Shown one piece after another: positions 1 through 13,344 of a stretch of DNA of 64,000 bases. Made by a program: the position numbers and the translations under genes. Each line of letters begins with the position of its first letter. The first letter of the stretch is position 1. Source of the DNA: Leptobrachium leishanense (Eukaryota > Chordata > Amphibia > Anura > Megophryidae); the NCBI GenBank assembly GCA_009667805.1, contig CM019066.1:327790690-327854689 (forward strand). The letters run 5' to 3'. Below the pieces are notes generated by a model. That model saw only the letters and a list, made by a program, of their open reading frames with translations, did no database searches and was not told where the DNA came from.

Positions 1-96
1 AATATGGATGGCTCAGAAAATTGTCTTCTGGCATTTAGAATTCCAGATATTGGGCGTAGCAACAACAGAAGCGCATGAACCATGAACATATTTCTA

Positions 97-279
97 CTTG
101 GGTTATTCAGAGAGCGGTGAAAACCAGGAGAATGATGGGAGAAGTGAAAATTCTAGGTTAAAATAGCCAAACCAGAAAAATTCTCCCATTCATCTCACTT
201 TCCAAATCGGCTATTTTGACCTAGAATTTTCACTTCTCCAGCCATTCTCCTGGTTTACACCGCTCTCTGAATAACCCTG
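97..279. mobile_element. Palindromic TA-flanked MITE, family P, copy 1
   Basis: The two halves are near-perfect reverse complements, centred near 190. The ends read GGGTTATTCAGAGAG inward and CTCTCTGAATAACCC at the right, with TA at 95-96 and 280-281. TA duplication suggests a Tc1/mariner-type mover. Three more copies lie at 46-49 kb. Confidence 0.85.
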
Positions 280-1063
280 TAGGTTTCAAATCTAGAGCAA
301 CTATTTGCAACAGTGTCACCTGGAATGCAAGTTGGACGTTGTCTGGATCTTCTACAGATCTTCCAATAACAGAAAATCAGCTTCGTTATACCACTGCCAC
401 TGTTCCCATTGTACAGCGCTACAGAACTTGTTAGCGCTTTATAAATACCTGCATCTGGCAGAATGAGGTCAGCAAGGAAGAAATCATCTCCGTGTAGCTG
501 GTATGGTGTATATTTGGAAAAGTACCAAACAGGTTCATCCCGTTTAGTCCCTGCTTTGCTTTTCTGAAATTCCTTTTTTTTGGTTTAAATCATCAGCATT
601 TTTTTTAAATTTTCCCTTAAACATTCTTCTTCAGGAAAAAAAAAAAAACACAAAAACAAGAAAGTGCTTTAAAAGCTTTAAAACTTGAGGGAGTGAAAAT
701 ACACCCATTTGCTGTTTATCCTCCCCACATTCCTTTCAGACTGATGTTACCCAGCATGAGATAATACATTTTCTGAAAAGCAAGTAGAATGTATGTGAAT
801 AAGCGGTGTTAAAGGGATACTGAACTGAACATGACCTGAACCCCTGTCGTGTCTCCAAAATTTATTCCCCCAGACTTAATCGCAAAGCTTATAAAGAAAA
901 AAATATATATAAAGACGAATGATTCCTTAAAAAGTTACTTTGCGGAATGAGGTAGAAGGTTAACAAAATTATATCAATTCTGCATTGACGACATTTTGCA
1001 GGTTTTTGCACAAAATCAGAGCTTTGTTGTTGAAAGGCAGCGTTGATGCTTCGCAGAAACTGC
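280..1063. other. No gene; one LINE 3'-tail fragment
   Basis: At 401-450 is a fragment reading CCCATTGTACAGCGCTACAG followed by AACTTGTTAGCGCTTTATAA. This is the 3' end also seen after the LINE remnant at 14755-15165. The rest is AT-rich with A- and T-runs. I see no exon. Confidence 0.6.
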
Positions 1064-1066
1064 TTA

Positions 1067-1492
1067 GGCTAGGGTCAGACTAACGCATTTTTCGCGTTGT
1101 CCGTGAAAAAGTGCGCTAGAACGAATGGACGTATTTTTTCACGGAATACGCGATAGCGGTCATACGATGCGCATTTTCGTCCGTGATTTTGTACGGATCA
1201 TCAATAAAACACTTTTTGCCTCTGGACGTTATGTTGGCCGGACATTAGCAGCGTCTGACGTCTCCTAATCACACACACACGCCGCTAGCGGACGCAGCGC
1301 ACTCAGTAAGTCAGTACTAGCGGTTTGACGTTCTCGAAAAAATGCGTTCATTTGCCACTTGCGTTGCGCGGCCACACTTTCATGCGGCCGTTCTTCGTAT
1401 GCTGCCCGGCATTGGACGTCATTTGCTCCTAGCACGGCCCTGGTTTAGTGTGGCTAAACACACGTTAATACTGCGTTCGTCTGACCTTAGCC
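1067..1492. mobile_element. Harbinger-like MITE, family A, copy 1
   Basis: Terminal inverted repeats GGCTAGGGTCAGAC / GTCTGACCTTAGCC, flanked by TTA on both sides (1064-1066, 1493-1495). A 3-bp TTA/TAA duplication is typical of PIF/Harbinger elements. The interior is unusually CpG-rich. Relatives are at 3246-3650 (opposite orientation) and 57514-57850. Confidence 0.8.
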
Positions 1493-1495
1493 TTA

Positions 1496-1828
1496 GGCCG
1501 GGTGCACACTAGGCGTTTTTTTGTGCGCACTAATGCGCGTTACTGGCGTGCGTCGCAGCATATGATTACCCGGATAGAGAAGAACACACGCATAACGTGC
1601 GCTATGCATAACGCGCGCTGACGACGTCCGTCATGGAAACACCAAGGCTTGTGCGCTAGGATTGACGCGACGTTGGCCGCCTGCTGAACATCAAATGTCC
1701 AAAGCCCCCCCTTTTTTTTTCATTCAACTCAAATTCAGTTTTAACGACGTGCATCAAAATGAACGAATCGTCTGGCGTTTTTAACGCTCATTAGTGCGCA
1801 CAAAAAAACACCTAGTGTGCACCCGGCC
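1496..1828. mobile_element. Harbinger-like MITE, family B
   Basis: Inverted repeats GGCCGGGTGCACACTAGG / CCTAGTGTGCACCCGGCC, flanked by TTA at 1493-1495 and 1829-1831. It abuts family A copy 1 with only the shared TTA between them. CpG-rich and non-coding. Confidence 0.85.
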
Positions 1829-2243
1829 TTATAGGGGGGCATTATTATTTTTTTTTACATATTGTATATAGGGGGCATTTTGTAATCAGCCGTTCATTTA
1901 GTGCAGTGAATTTCTGTGTAATGTTTTAGGTTCTCTCATTTTAATAAAAGGTAATCCGTCACAAGCATTTTACGGATTTCTACATGTAGGTTCCGGTTTG
2001 TCTGTGTCAACCTCAGTCTGCTGTTTGTTTGTTTGTTTTCATTGATTTTTTCCATTGATGGAAAGTGCAAAATATTTCAAAAGAAACACACGGATACGTT
2101 ACAGAATGTTGTTGTAATGTTGCCACAGAAAAAAAAAAAAGAAGAGATTAGTATAAAAGAAACTGGACAGATGGGTCCAAAACAGGGGGTTTGATTTAGG
2201 ATTTAGGTTTTGGCTACAACCCTGGTTAATTTTCTACACCTGA

Positions 2244-2682
2244 GGCTAGAGTCATACGAACGCAGTCTGAGCGCACTCCGCGTGCGTGTATAACGGACAG
2301 ACGTGCTCACGGAAGATACTGTAGACACCACAGGGCACGTTTTTCTAGACGGACGTAGAAGAAAATTTCATTTCCCATAATTCCCTTTAATATGAAAAAT
2401 GATAAAAATTTGAAAAGGATATGAAAAGCCATTGTGTGCGTCAAGGTTCTGGACGTCGCAAATGTGCTGCGTCTGACATCTCATCACTCACACAGAATGC
2501 TACGCGGACGTGGCGCACTCTGCGCGTCCGTGGTAGCGGTTTTACGTTCTTGCCTAACTTGCGTCCGTTTGCCACGTGCGTTGTGCATGCACAGTTCGGT
2601 GCGCACATACTTCGTGTGTGGGTCTCTATTGAACATGATTCTATGCTGCGACGGACGTTAAACTGTGCGGCAACACGGACCT
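2244..2682. mobile_element. CpG-rich MITE, family C, copy 1
   Basis: Starts GGCTAGAGTCATACGAACGC and shares its interior (GCAGTCTGAGCGCACT, GGAAGATACTGTAGACACCA) with 37605-38048. The right end is eroded and its exact limit is uncertain. The ORFs of about 100 codons here are by-products of CpG-rich sequence. Confidence 0.6.
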
Positions 2683-2779
2683 TAAAGCAAAGAGCATCAT
2701 GGGTCGCATTAACCATTTCATCGTAAAGTGTTCTCTCCAATCATCCTTTTTAAGTCTTGATGTACAGATTGTTCACTAG

Positions 2780-2870
2780 GGCAGGGGCAGCAACCACGGC
2801 CCTCCAGATGTTTTGGGACTTAATTTCCCATAAGGCTCTGCCAACCTAACGGGCATCTGAGCATCATAGA
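2780..2870. repeat. hAT-like repeat fragment of the GGCCCTCCAGATG family
   Basis: Contains GGCCCTCCAGATGTTTTGGG and TTTCCCATAAGGCTCTGCC. Similar pieces occur at 27308, 27540, 42540, 45490, 54356, 55989 and 60790. Better preserved copies have CAGGGATCTCAAA ends. Confidence 0.6.
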
Positions 2871-2964
2871 CGTAGTCCCTGTCCTAGGCCACATTGGTGA
2901 TTGTGAGCATCTGTCTATGTATTAATCTCCCTTTTATGCGGTGTGCAAAATTCTCTTTCTATTA

Positions 2965-3165
2965 GTAGTTGTAAACATTGTTCAAAATCTCCATTGTTGC
3001 AACTGCGACAAACTTCGGCATTTCACGAAAGGGAAAATCAAACAGTGGAAGGAGCAGATTCCTTTACGAAGCTTCACTTGCCGTCGTTCAAATTTCCCTT
3101 TTGAACAATGCCGAGGTTTTTCGTGGTTACAACTGCAATTTTCAACATTGTTTGAAACTATGGCA
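2965..3165. repeat. Imperfect foldback repeat
   Basis: The left arm (AACATTGTTCAAAATC then TTGCAACTGCGAC) is matched in reverse complement by the right arm (GGTTACAACTGCAATT then CAACATTGTTTGAAAC). Probably a MITE; ends not resolved. Confidence 0.6.
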
Positions 3166-3245
3166 AACGCCGGCGCTTTGAGAAGAACTCCATTAAAGCC
3201 GATCTTTCTATGAAGGTGGGGATTAGATAGTACGGTGTTGGTTGA

Positions 3246-3650
3246 GGCTAGGGTCAGACGAACGCAGTGCGAACGCGCGTGCAGCCGCACTTTATCACGG
3301 CCGTAGTAGCAGCAAATGACGGCCAATGTACAAAGTACGGCCGCGCAACGCGCAAGCGACAAACAAACGCATTTATTTCGAGTACGTGATACCACTAGTA
3401 GTGACGTACAGAGTGCGCTGCGTCCGCTAGCGGCATGTGTGCATGATTCGGAGACGTTAGACGCTGCTAATGTCCGGCCAACATAACGTCCAGACGCAAA
3501 AAGGGTTTTATTGAGGATCCGTACAAAATCACGGACGCAAATGCGCATCGTATGACCGCTATCGCATATTCCGCGAAAAAAATACGTCCATTCGTTCGAA
3601 CGCACTTTTTCACGGACGACGCAAAAAAATGCGTTGGTCTGACCCTAGCC
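3246..3650. mobile_element. Harbinger-like MITE, family A, copy 2
   Basis: Ends GGCTAGGGTCAGACGAACGC / GCGTTGGTCTGACCCTAGCC. The flanks are TGA on the left and TTA on the right. It is the inverse orientation of copy 1: its right half matches the left half of 1067-1492. The 207-codon minus-strand ORF here lies mostly inside the MITE and is not a gene. Confidence 0.8.
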
Positions 3651-4554
3651 TTATCTGACCGAGTACTAAAATAGCTTATCCAAGGTATTTCGTTGTCAAT
3701 TCGCCAGCTTTCTGAATAGACGAACCGCCACGGAATTGCATTGTACGGTAAAATTCACTGTTCGGTGCAATTCAGTGGCAAATTCGCCCATTACTGAATA
3801 ACCCCTTATGTGCTATAATAATGGGGGGGGGGGGGTTAACCATTTTTATACTTTTCACAATAACTGTATTTTGCCAATGGTGCACACCCAATTTTATATT
3901 GTGCAAAAATAGACTCCATCTAATGTCCGGAAACTTCCATTCCAACAACAAAGGGGTTGGTAGTTAAGGGGTTAAATGTCCGTATGAAGCACAGTCTGTA
4001 AGAATTGAGAGCCTGTTGCTTATAAATCCAACCTTGAGAGCTCAGCCTTATATTTTGTATTTTTCCTATCAAACATGTAGGTTACACTAGACTGCAAAGA
4101 GGCTCCATCACGAGACACGCCGTCACAAAGAGAGACGAATCAATGTTTTTGGTTCTGTAGATCTCGGCAAATAGAAGATTCTGCTTTTGCTTCTCTATTG
4201 ATATTTTTGAAACATCAAATGCATTCGAATGTATCAAAAAAAACTTTGGATGAATCCGAATTTATTTGGTAATATTTTGTTCTGATCGAATTAAGTTCCA
4301 CCAAACAATTTGGATTTTTGGATGTTTCTGACATTCCGAATTGATGATATTTGGCCAAATATGAACTCGGTCTGAACCAAAGTCTAGATAATATCATGTG
4401 TAACAGCTGCATATATAGAGCTTTCTTAAAAAACATAAAGAAAGGATCACCGGTGCTTTTCTTTGTAGCAGTTTTACATAGATTTTATAGTATGCTCTAA
4501 TCTTGCTCCAAAAAGAGATTTTCATTAATAATATATGGTGGTATATAGTAATTA
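3651..4554. other. No gene; short foldback near its start
   Basis: At about 3700-3805 a short inverted structure ends in CTGAATA/ACTGAATAACCCC, like family P. The remainder is AT-rich with a G-run near 3825. No exon recognised. Confidence 0.5.
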
Positions 4555-4702
4555 TTATTATTAATCTTTATTTATAAAGCACCAACATATTCTGCAGCGC
4601 TGTACAAAGGGGGAGCACAAATATGAGACATACATGATAGATAAGGAAAAGACAACTCTGTCCGTAGGATAGCTAGTATATACATATATATATATATATA
4701 TA
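4555..4702 (-). repeat. LINE 3'-tail fragment followed by a TA microsatellite
   Basis: TTTATAAAGCACCAACATAT then TCTGCAGCGCTGTACAAAG is the reverse complement of the 3' tail that ends the LINE remnant at 13345-14130. A (TA)n tract lies at about 4680-4702. Confidence 0.65.
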
Positions 4703-4935
4703 TCTCCAGCAATAGTTTCACTTATGCGTGATTTAAATATATGTAACAAAATTAAAGTGATAGAGGCAGGCACCAAAATACACACACTCCACGATGCAGG
4801 AGATAATTACAGATGAGATATTCCGGTAGTTGAAGTAGTCACAGGAGAGGCTGATTAATCAGTAACCAGCAATTATTCTGATTAATGCAGAGAACGATGA
4901 CTCACCCAATAGAAGTGGTACTTAAGGGTAATGTA

Positions 4936-5500
4936 TCAGGGACGTGCAGTCAGGAGTGGCAGGGGAGGCGGAGCCTCCCCTGCAATTCCAGTAAATTAAT
5001 GTGCTCAATGTGCTGTAATGATGTGTTTGTGTGTATTTATACTGTAAATAAATGATTATGTTGAAAAAAGTTCTCATACTCACCTCTCCACGCTCCCTCG
5101 CTGTGCTTGCTTCTTCTCTCTCTCTCTCTCTCTTCCGCTTATTTTTCACTTCAGTTTGCTGGCTGCTGTGTGTGTGTGTGATTCACTACACAGACAGCAG
5201 GGGCAGCACTGAGCCAGCCTAGGCTACACAATTTGCGCAGCTCTACGCTACGCTGATTGTGAAGCCCAAGCTGGTGGCAGGCACGCTCTCCTGGGCCTCC
5301 AGGCACGGAGAGCACATGATAGCTTCAGCCAATGGGAAAGCTCCCATTGGTCTCAAGCATTCCCTTTTTTTTTTTTTTTTTTAAAAAAAACGTCACCATG
5401 GGAGGCAGAACTCCTCATTGTTTGATTGACGCAGGACAGTCATGTGACTGTCCTGGTCAGTCATGGGGGCGTTGCCATGGTGGCCCATAGGATGAGTACT
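4936..5500. repeat. Probable non-autonomous transposon, class unresolved
   Basis: Begins CAGGGACGTGCAGTCAGGAG with a short GC palindrome (GGGGAGGCGGAGCCTCCCC) and contains CT and GT microsatellites and a long T-run. I cannot place the right end or a duplication with confidence. Confidence 0.35.
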
Positions 5501-6769
5501 TTTTTCATCCTTAGAAAATAACAAAGCACTGTGGTTAACAAGTGACACTGACTGACAACATCATCTACAATGTGAGTAAATGTTATAGGGATTGCCTTAA
5601 ATTAACCTACAATGGCTGTGTTGGTTTACACACATGTGTCTATCAGTCACATCAGAAAGCAAATAGCAGCACATGCTTGTGATTAACATAATCTGTTCTG
5701 ATCCCAAGTGATCACATAAAATCCTAGAAATCTCCTCTTTCACAAAGAGTCCGTTTTCCTGCGTTGATTGAAAGAACTTATTACAATGCTGCCAGCAAAT
5801 CTGAGTCTGTACACCTTCATAGCAAAACCCAAACAAAAAAGGTTTTCTTTTTTTATTTTATCCAATATTCTGCAAACTTGATATCATCTGGTCCCATAGT
5901 GATAGACAGTGTTTTTTAAGTTTGCAGTTGATCCTACTGGGAAAAAATTGCAATCCATCACAAAAAAAAGAACAAATAATTAGTTGTGGGGGGGGGGGGG
6001 GTGAAAAAAAATTAAACCAGTTACGATAACAAGTCTCAGCTATATCATAGACAGAAGTTATCACATGGACTTGGTGGATTTTAAACATTACATCTATATT
6101 AGTGAGTGAACACAAGTTACTGTTTAGTAAACAAACCCCTGAATCTCTCCCTCTTGCTGTGCCAACAGATGGAGTGAATTTGGATGGCACCTGGGTGAGG
6201 GGTGAGCAGATCTGCAGCTTCCAGCTGGAATTGGTGACTTCCCTTTACCTTGCTTAACATGTTGATGTATCACATAGGGCAATAATCCCTGCTGGAGTAG
6301 ATGGCGGTGGCAGTTTGGGGTTTTATAGCTGAATAAGCGGGGGAAGGGATTTGTCTGCTAGAAATCTGTCTACAGTTGATTTTTTTTTTTTTTTTTTTGA
6401 GGGAGAAGTGTTGCTGAAATCTTAAAACATCCACATTCTTTTTACAACCGTATCCAGTTACTCCACTGGCAAAGCGAGGGCAGGAAAACTAGCAAACCAG
6501 CAGGATCATTTGGGGTTTAATTGCCAAAGCCCCACTTAACACATTTCATTCCTAACTTTGGTACATTCCCCCCAAGTTGGATGCTCTTAGAACTATAAAA
6601 AAAGAAAAAATGCGAACTTTACTTTATAAATAGTGAAACTCTATTCTCCTATATAACGATAATCAAATGCGTAAATTGCGACTGCGTAACCCTGTGTATA
6701 TCTGGCTCTGATACTAGCCAGTGCCTCACCAGCCACTGACCTCACCGCACATCACTGTAAACGTATAGA
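5501..6769. other. No recognisable gene
   Basis: AT-rich sequence with homopolymer runs (G-run near 5988-6001, T-run near 6380). Small ORFs lack any familiar motif or splice-framed block. Confidence 0.5.
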
Positions 6770-8386
<1,617 letters not shown>

Positions 8387-8462
8387 TATGTCAGATGGGT
8401 GAATTCCATGCACTATCTCAAAAGAGTTGCTCTTACAATTATACATCCTGTATATTGTCTTG

Positions 8463-9183
8463 TAGAGATGTGCACGCATTTATTTTCTGTTTCGTTTTGG
8501 CTCGTTCGGCTTTTTAAAAGTTTTGTTTCGGATCGTTTCGGCCCATTTTCGTTTCAGCTCGTTGTTTCGTATCGATTTTTGTTTCGTGAATTTCAGATCA
8601 TCTGTTCCCTTCGTTTCAAAGGGTTTATTTCATTTTGACTTTATACGTATGGTATTTCGGATGCTACGATATTTCGATCGATACGGGAATCCTGACGATT
8701 CGTTCCTTTGGACATATCGTTTTTTATGAAAGATCCTTTTTTTCTTATGAATTTGCATTGCACAACTTTAATTATATAAAATATCTATCTTGTACCGTTA
8801 GACTGGGGATTTAGGGAAAAGCTAATAAAATATTTTAAAAAAATATATATTATTGATGCAGAAAGAAAGCACTGGAACAAGTGAAAAAGGTGTCTGACGA
8901 TACCAAATTACGAAATCAGCAACGGAACCGAAACTGACTCAAAACGATACGAAAATACGTTGTCTGACATGAACCGAAACGGAATCGCGAATAGAACAAA
9001 AAGGACTTGCGATTTAACAAATTTCATGTCCATACGAAATAACATTTTTTTTGTTTGGTATCGGGAAATTTTTCGGATGGTGTGTATTTCGTTGTCGGTC
9101 CGGATCGGAACATCGGGCGAATCCAAAGCACCGGAATTGGCCCGTTTCGTGAGAAAAACATATTGGTACGAAACAGATCCCTA
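8463..9183. mobile_element. hAT-like non-autonomous element with perfect 8-bp duplication
   Basis: TTGTCTTG precedes (8455-8462) and follows (9184-9191) the element exactly. The ends read TAGAGATG and, inverted, TAGGGATC. The left half is full of TTTCG and the right half of CGAAA, an imperfect inverted layout with an AT-rich centre. No transposase is encoded. Confidence 0.85.
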
Positions 9184-9194
9184 TTGTCTTGTTA

Positions 9195-9600
9195 CATTGC
9201 TGCGGAAACTGCTGGTGTTATATAAAGTATAATATACATATAAACACTCACATTCCAAAAGAGGCGCACTCTGAAGTGTCAGTCACCCCACCCAGTGTCA
9301 CTAGCAGCCGGGATTTTGAATTTCCTGGCTGCCGGACACCGGATCAGTAACTAGTGACGTCAACACACAGAGAGCGTACGGTCATCAGCCTCTCGGAGAC
9401 CAATTTCTGTAGTGAGCCGTCTCAGAGAGGCAGCAATGGATCGGCTCTTAGATTGCAAGCTCTTGAGCAAGGTCCGCTCACCTACTGTACTGTGCGTTTA
9501 ACCTGTATGTATATTTATTACTCTGTTTCACCCATTGTACAGCGCTAGGGAACTTGTTAGATCTTTATAAAAACTTGTAACTGTAACTAGATCTGCGCAT
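9195..9600 (+). repeat. LINE 3'-tail fragments
   Basis: 9200-9235 (TGCGGAAACTGCTGGTGTTA) and 9440-9590 (TTAGATTGCAAGCTCTTGAG ... CATTGTACAGCGCTAGG) match the two LINE 3' ends better seen at 13345 and 15040-15160. Confidence 0.6.
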
Positions 9601-9789
9601 GCAAAGAGGAATAAAAAAATAAAAGAAAATAGTAAAAAAGTAACTGGACAGAGGCTGTCAGCAGCACCTGCCCAATTATTTATGGGCAAAAAAAGGGAAT
9701 CTTTTTTTAATAGAGTATCCCTTTAAATAGAATTTTTTCAAAAACTCTCTTTGGAGTGTGCCGCCGTCTTCTGAAATGATGTGGTGGCT

Positions 9790-9990
9790 AAGAATAAACA
9801 CTTGCAACACACACACACACACACACGTGACCTTATTACTTGGGATCAAGTCAACAGGGGATAAGTACAAAAGTGTTGTTTTTTTAATAATATACTGTAT
9901 ATTTTTAGTTGCAGAATAAAAATATTTGTCACTAAAAAATAAATATTGATGTATTGATCAGATAAACAAAGAGTCAAGTCCAAAAAAAAA
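9790..9990. repeat. Dispersed repeat R, copy 1
   Basis: A CA-repeat followed by ACTTGGGATCAAGTCAACAG and an AT-rich segment through AAATATTGATGTATTGATCA. The same order of sequence recurs at 24760-24895. Confidence 0.7.
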
Positions 9991-10271
9991 AAAGAAGTGG
10001 GAGAACACACCAAGATTTCTGTCCCCCCCATTATCAATTATCATTTTGTATGCAACACAAATACACTCAAACATGATATACTGTATACATATGGATTTTA
10101 GAAAAAAATATGTAATAAATCCTGTATTTATTGTGCCTTAACAGGGAAAGATTTGATTGAACACCTGAATAGAAGCTTTATAGTTTAAGGGACCAATGGG
10201 AACTCTGCAAAAATAGTGGAGAAACTACATTCCCGCCCGTCCCCCCAGGACTTGACCCCTGCATGTATGCA

Positions 10272-10760
10272 TTAGGGATGAGCTGTTCGGTTCGGAGTTC
10301 GATTCGAACATTGGCCGTTCGAAAGTTCGCGAACTTCAACCTTTTTTTTTTTTTTAAATATAAATAAATAAAAAAACGAGAAATAAAGAGACTCTTTACT
10401 GCAGAATATTATAAGCAACGGTTTATTAGATACTGAATTAAAACGGGAATATTTTTAACATTGAAGCCTATGGGATAAAACATTCTTGTTGCTAAAACAT
10501 CAGGCAGACACGGCCATCTAATCAGGCATTGTAGAGGGCACCCCGCCGGGGCCTCCCAAGGAGGAGCTTGAGGAGCATGCGGCCGCCGGATGACAGAGCT
10601 GCGACTGTGCAGGCTGGCCAGCCGGGTGCATGTGGCAGAGAGGTGGGGCAGGGACTCCAGGGAGGGAGCCACGGCAGACCCCCCTTCCGCCTAACCAGGA
10701 TCCAGGGAGCACCCACTGACCACCAGGCTAAGGTAAGGAGATACATTTTTTAATAAAAAT
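10272..10760. repeat. hAT-like end joined to dispersed repeat S, then GC-rich segment
   Basis: TAGGGATGAGCTGTTCGGTT resembles a hAT-type end. From about 10380 comes repeat S (TTTACTGCAGAATATTATAA, TATTTTTAACATTGAAGCCT), also found at 52850-52945 and 63970-64000. 10510-10740 is GC-rich with no gene evident. Confidence 0.55.
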
Positions 10761-10906
10761 AAAATCCGAGGACATTTTTAAATGTCCCCAGCAACATAAA
10801 ATAAACTTTTTTTTTTTCTTTCTAACACTCACTTCCTGGATCCACAAACTGTAGAGGTGCTGCCCGGCAGTATGCGGAATCATATGCTGCATTAATTATA
10901 CTGTAA

Positions 10907-11223
10907 GGCTGGGTTCACACCTGCAGTTTTTGTTACGCGCACAATATGTGCATTTTTTAGCGCGCGTATCGCGCAGATGTAAAAAACATGCGGACGCGAA
11001 TTGCAGCGTGTTCACGGCCATAGACTGCAGAGTGAACGTGCTGCAATACGCCCCAAAGAAGCTCCTGTACTTCTTTGGGCGTAGGACGTTTTACAGCGCG
11101 TTCCTGCGTGCTGTAAAACACCCAGGTATGAACGGGTCCCATAGCAAATAATGGGATTTCTCTGTTTATGCGTTTTACAGCGTGCAGGAACGCGCTGTAA
11201 AACGCTTAGGTGTGAACCGGTCC
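10907..11223. mobile_element. MITE, family D, CpG-rich
   Basis: Inverted repeats GGCTGGGTTCACACCTG / GGTGTGAACCGGTCC with internal palindromic GCGC-rich arms. It sits between two direct copies of a host segment of about 45 bp (see findings). Confidence 0.75.
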
Positions 11224-11279
11224 TTAAGGTGCTGCCCAGCAATGCGAGGATTCATATGCTGCATTAATTAGTCTTCTTA

Positions 11280-13340
11280 CAAATTTGGTTACTTAACCCG
11301 TTTGCGTTTGGATTGTAATATTGTGACATCCAGGGCCCCGGGTGGCAATCGGGGCGGGGGTCCCGGACACATGGTGCCGTCAGCTGGCCGAATGCCAGGA
11401 GCTCCGGCGCAGCTGTGAGTGATCAAGGGGCAGGGCACGATGACGCAGAGCCGCCGGGGACTGGTGTGAGCCAATTCTCACCATATACAGTAGCGCAATA
11501 CTAGTGCCTAAACGTTGTTGAGCTGGTTTTGTTATAACAACTACTCTCACTCTGTGCCCGTCTGGTATATTCCGCTGCTTGTTACTGCTGGTGCGCTTCC
11601 ATCCTACCATACACTATAGCGCAGTAATATTTGGGTGCACTGCCACTGACGCCTATATTACCAGATTCATATCATTTTAATATTTGACCCCAGGGTCCAG
11701 CCCTGCACTCTTCCACAATACCACAGAGTGGTTACGGTGTGGCGGCACTTGCTGCCGACACTAAAGGCCCAATTTTATAGCACCTATTGTTACTTTCATC
11801 CAAAGCCTGCAGAAGTTTCACCATAATTTAGCCAAAAAAAATCACTAAACTTGTTCTGCGTGTGCTAAAATGTCTCCTCTTTTCATACAGCCTGCCGCCC
11901 CAAGCAGTTGTTTATGAATAGATTAAGGAAAACCATTTACTGACATTTGAAACGTCATTTTTTTTTAAAAATGTTTCTGTACATCCTAGAAATCCGCCAC
12001 TTCACGGGCAGGTTATGGGGACCTCCTAGGCACGATATTTGAAGGAATTTTTCGTTTTTATTTTTAACCCTTATTTCATGGAAAACTCACTGTTCCTTTA
12101 AAAACTTTTTTTTAAAACTTTTTCTCCTTATTTCCCTGTCCCCCAGGGCACTACCCGGACCCATAGGGAATATTTTATTTGTAATGCTTTTTCTGTATTT
12201 TCTTATCTATTTCCTGGATTATTAGGGTCAGTCAGTTCCATCATCGAATGAACAATTCCAGTGCTGTCTCATGATAGAAGGTATGCTCACTCTTCCTCCT
12301 CTCCCTTCTGACTCATCACTCCTCTCACTCATTATGCCCCTGATCTTTTAATCCTTCATATTACTCAGTCTCTCTTCGGGATGTTTTTCGCTCTTGCTAC
12401 ACATCTAAAGGCTTGTCATATCTAAATCCCTTCATTTTGATTACAGCGTCTGGTTGGAATGTTCTGCCTTTTGATACCTGTCACGTATCTGAGCGCTAAG
12501 TGCCAGGTGAGTTCCATTGGTAATTGCTCCCAGCTCAGCCTTTAGGAAAAAGAGAAAACATCTAGCAATAATTATCTCCTAGATCTCTGCAAATAGTTCT
12601 ACATCTATGCTTCTAAAGGAAAATATTAATTCAATATTATGAACATTTTTCAGATATACACTTTGTTTTAGTCTGTAACTGGTTACAGTTTTCACCATTT
12701 AAGCCTTCACTATCAACAATAAAAAAAAATACAGAATCCAGGTTTTACGGAAGTCATATTAAATGTTTTACACCTTTTTTTTTTAAATTGCTTCACTACC
12801 ACACCACACCATATCATATCATTTACACACGGTAAAAATGTTCGTAGTCCCCATACATTTTAAGATTCAGTAAGCTTGAAAGGCAGACAGCGCCCTCTGC
12901 AGGCCAAAAAGTGCTACTACATGTATAATCCAGCTGGGGCTCCCTGTCTCTACTGACAGAAAAACAGAACTCCAAGCTGCTCAAAACAGTTGCAGCACAT
13001 TGGTTGCCATGTCCCAGGTGCTGAAACATTAGGTGATTAGGGGGCACATTCTGGAGCCAATTTGCAAAGTAATTTCGTTTTCAATAAATTAAATTCTTTT
13101 GCTTTGCTCCAGAATACGACCAGGTAAGAGTTCCCTCGATCTCTGGCACCTGCAGGAGCTTTTGAAGATCAAGTTAAGTGATTGTGGTAGTGAAGCGGTT
13201 AATAAAACCTTTGCCAGAACACTTACAATCTGCAAACCCCTACTGTATCATATGAATTTTGCTACACTGACAGATCCTAAAGTCACATTCAGTCCTGAAA
13301 CAGTGATCTCACATAATAATCCCTGAATGCAAGATTTTAT
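11280..13340. other. No recognisable gene
   Basis: Mixed AT-rich sequence with a GC-rich stretch at 11330-11460. No exon-like block or clear transposon ends. Confidence 0.45.
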
Positions 13341-13344
13341 TTCT

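Noticed and set aside
2982..3605. 207-codon minus-strand ORF
   Set aside because: Spans a foldback and the CpG-rich family A MITE. Related MITE copies do not preserve it.
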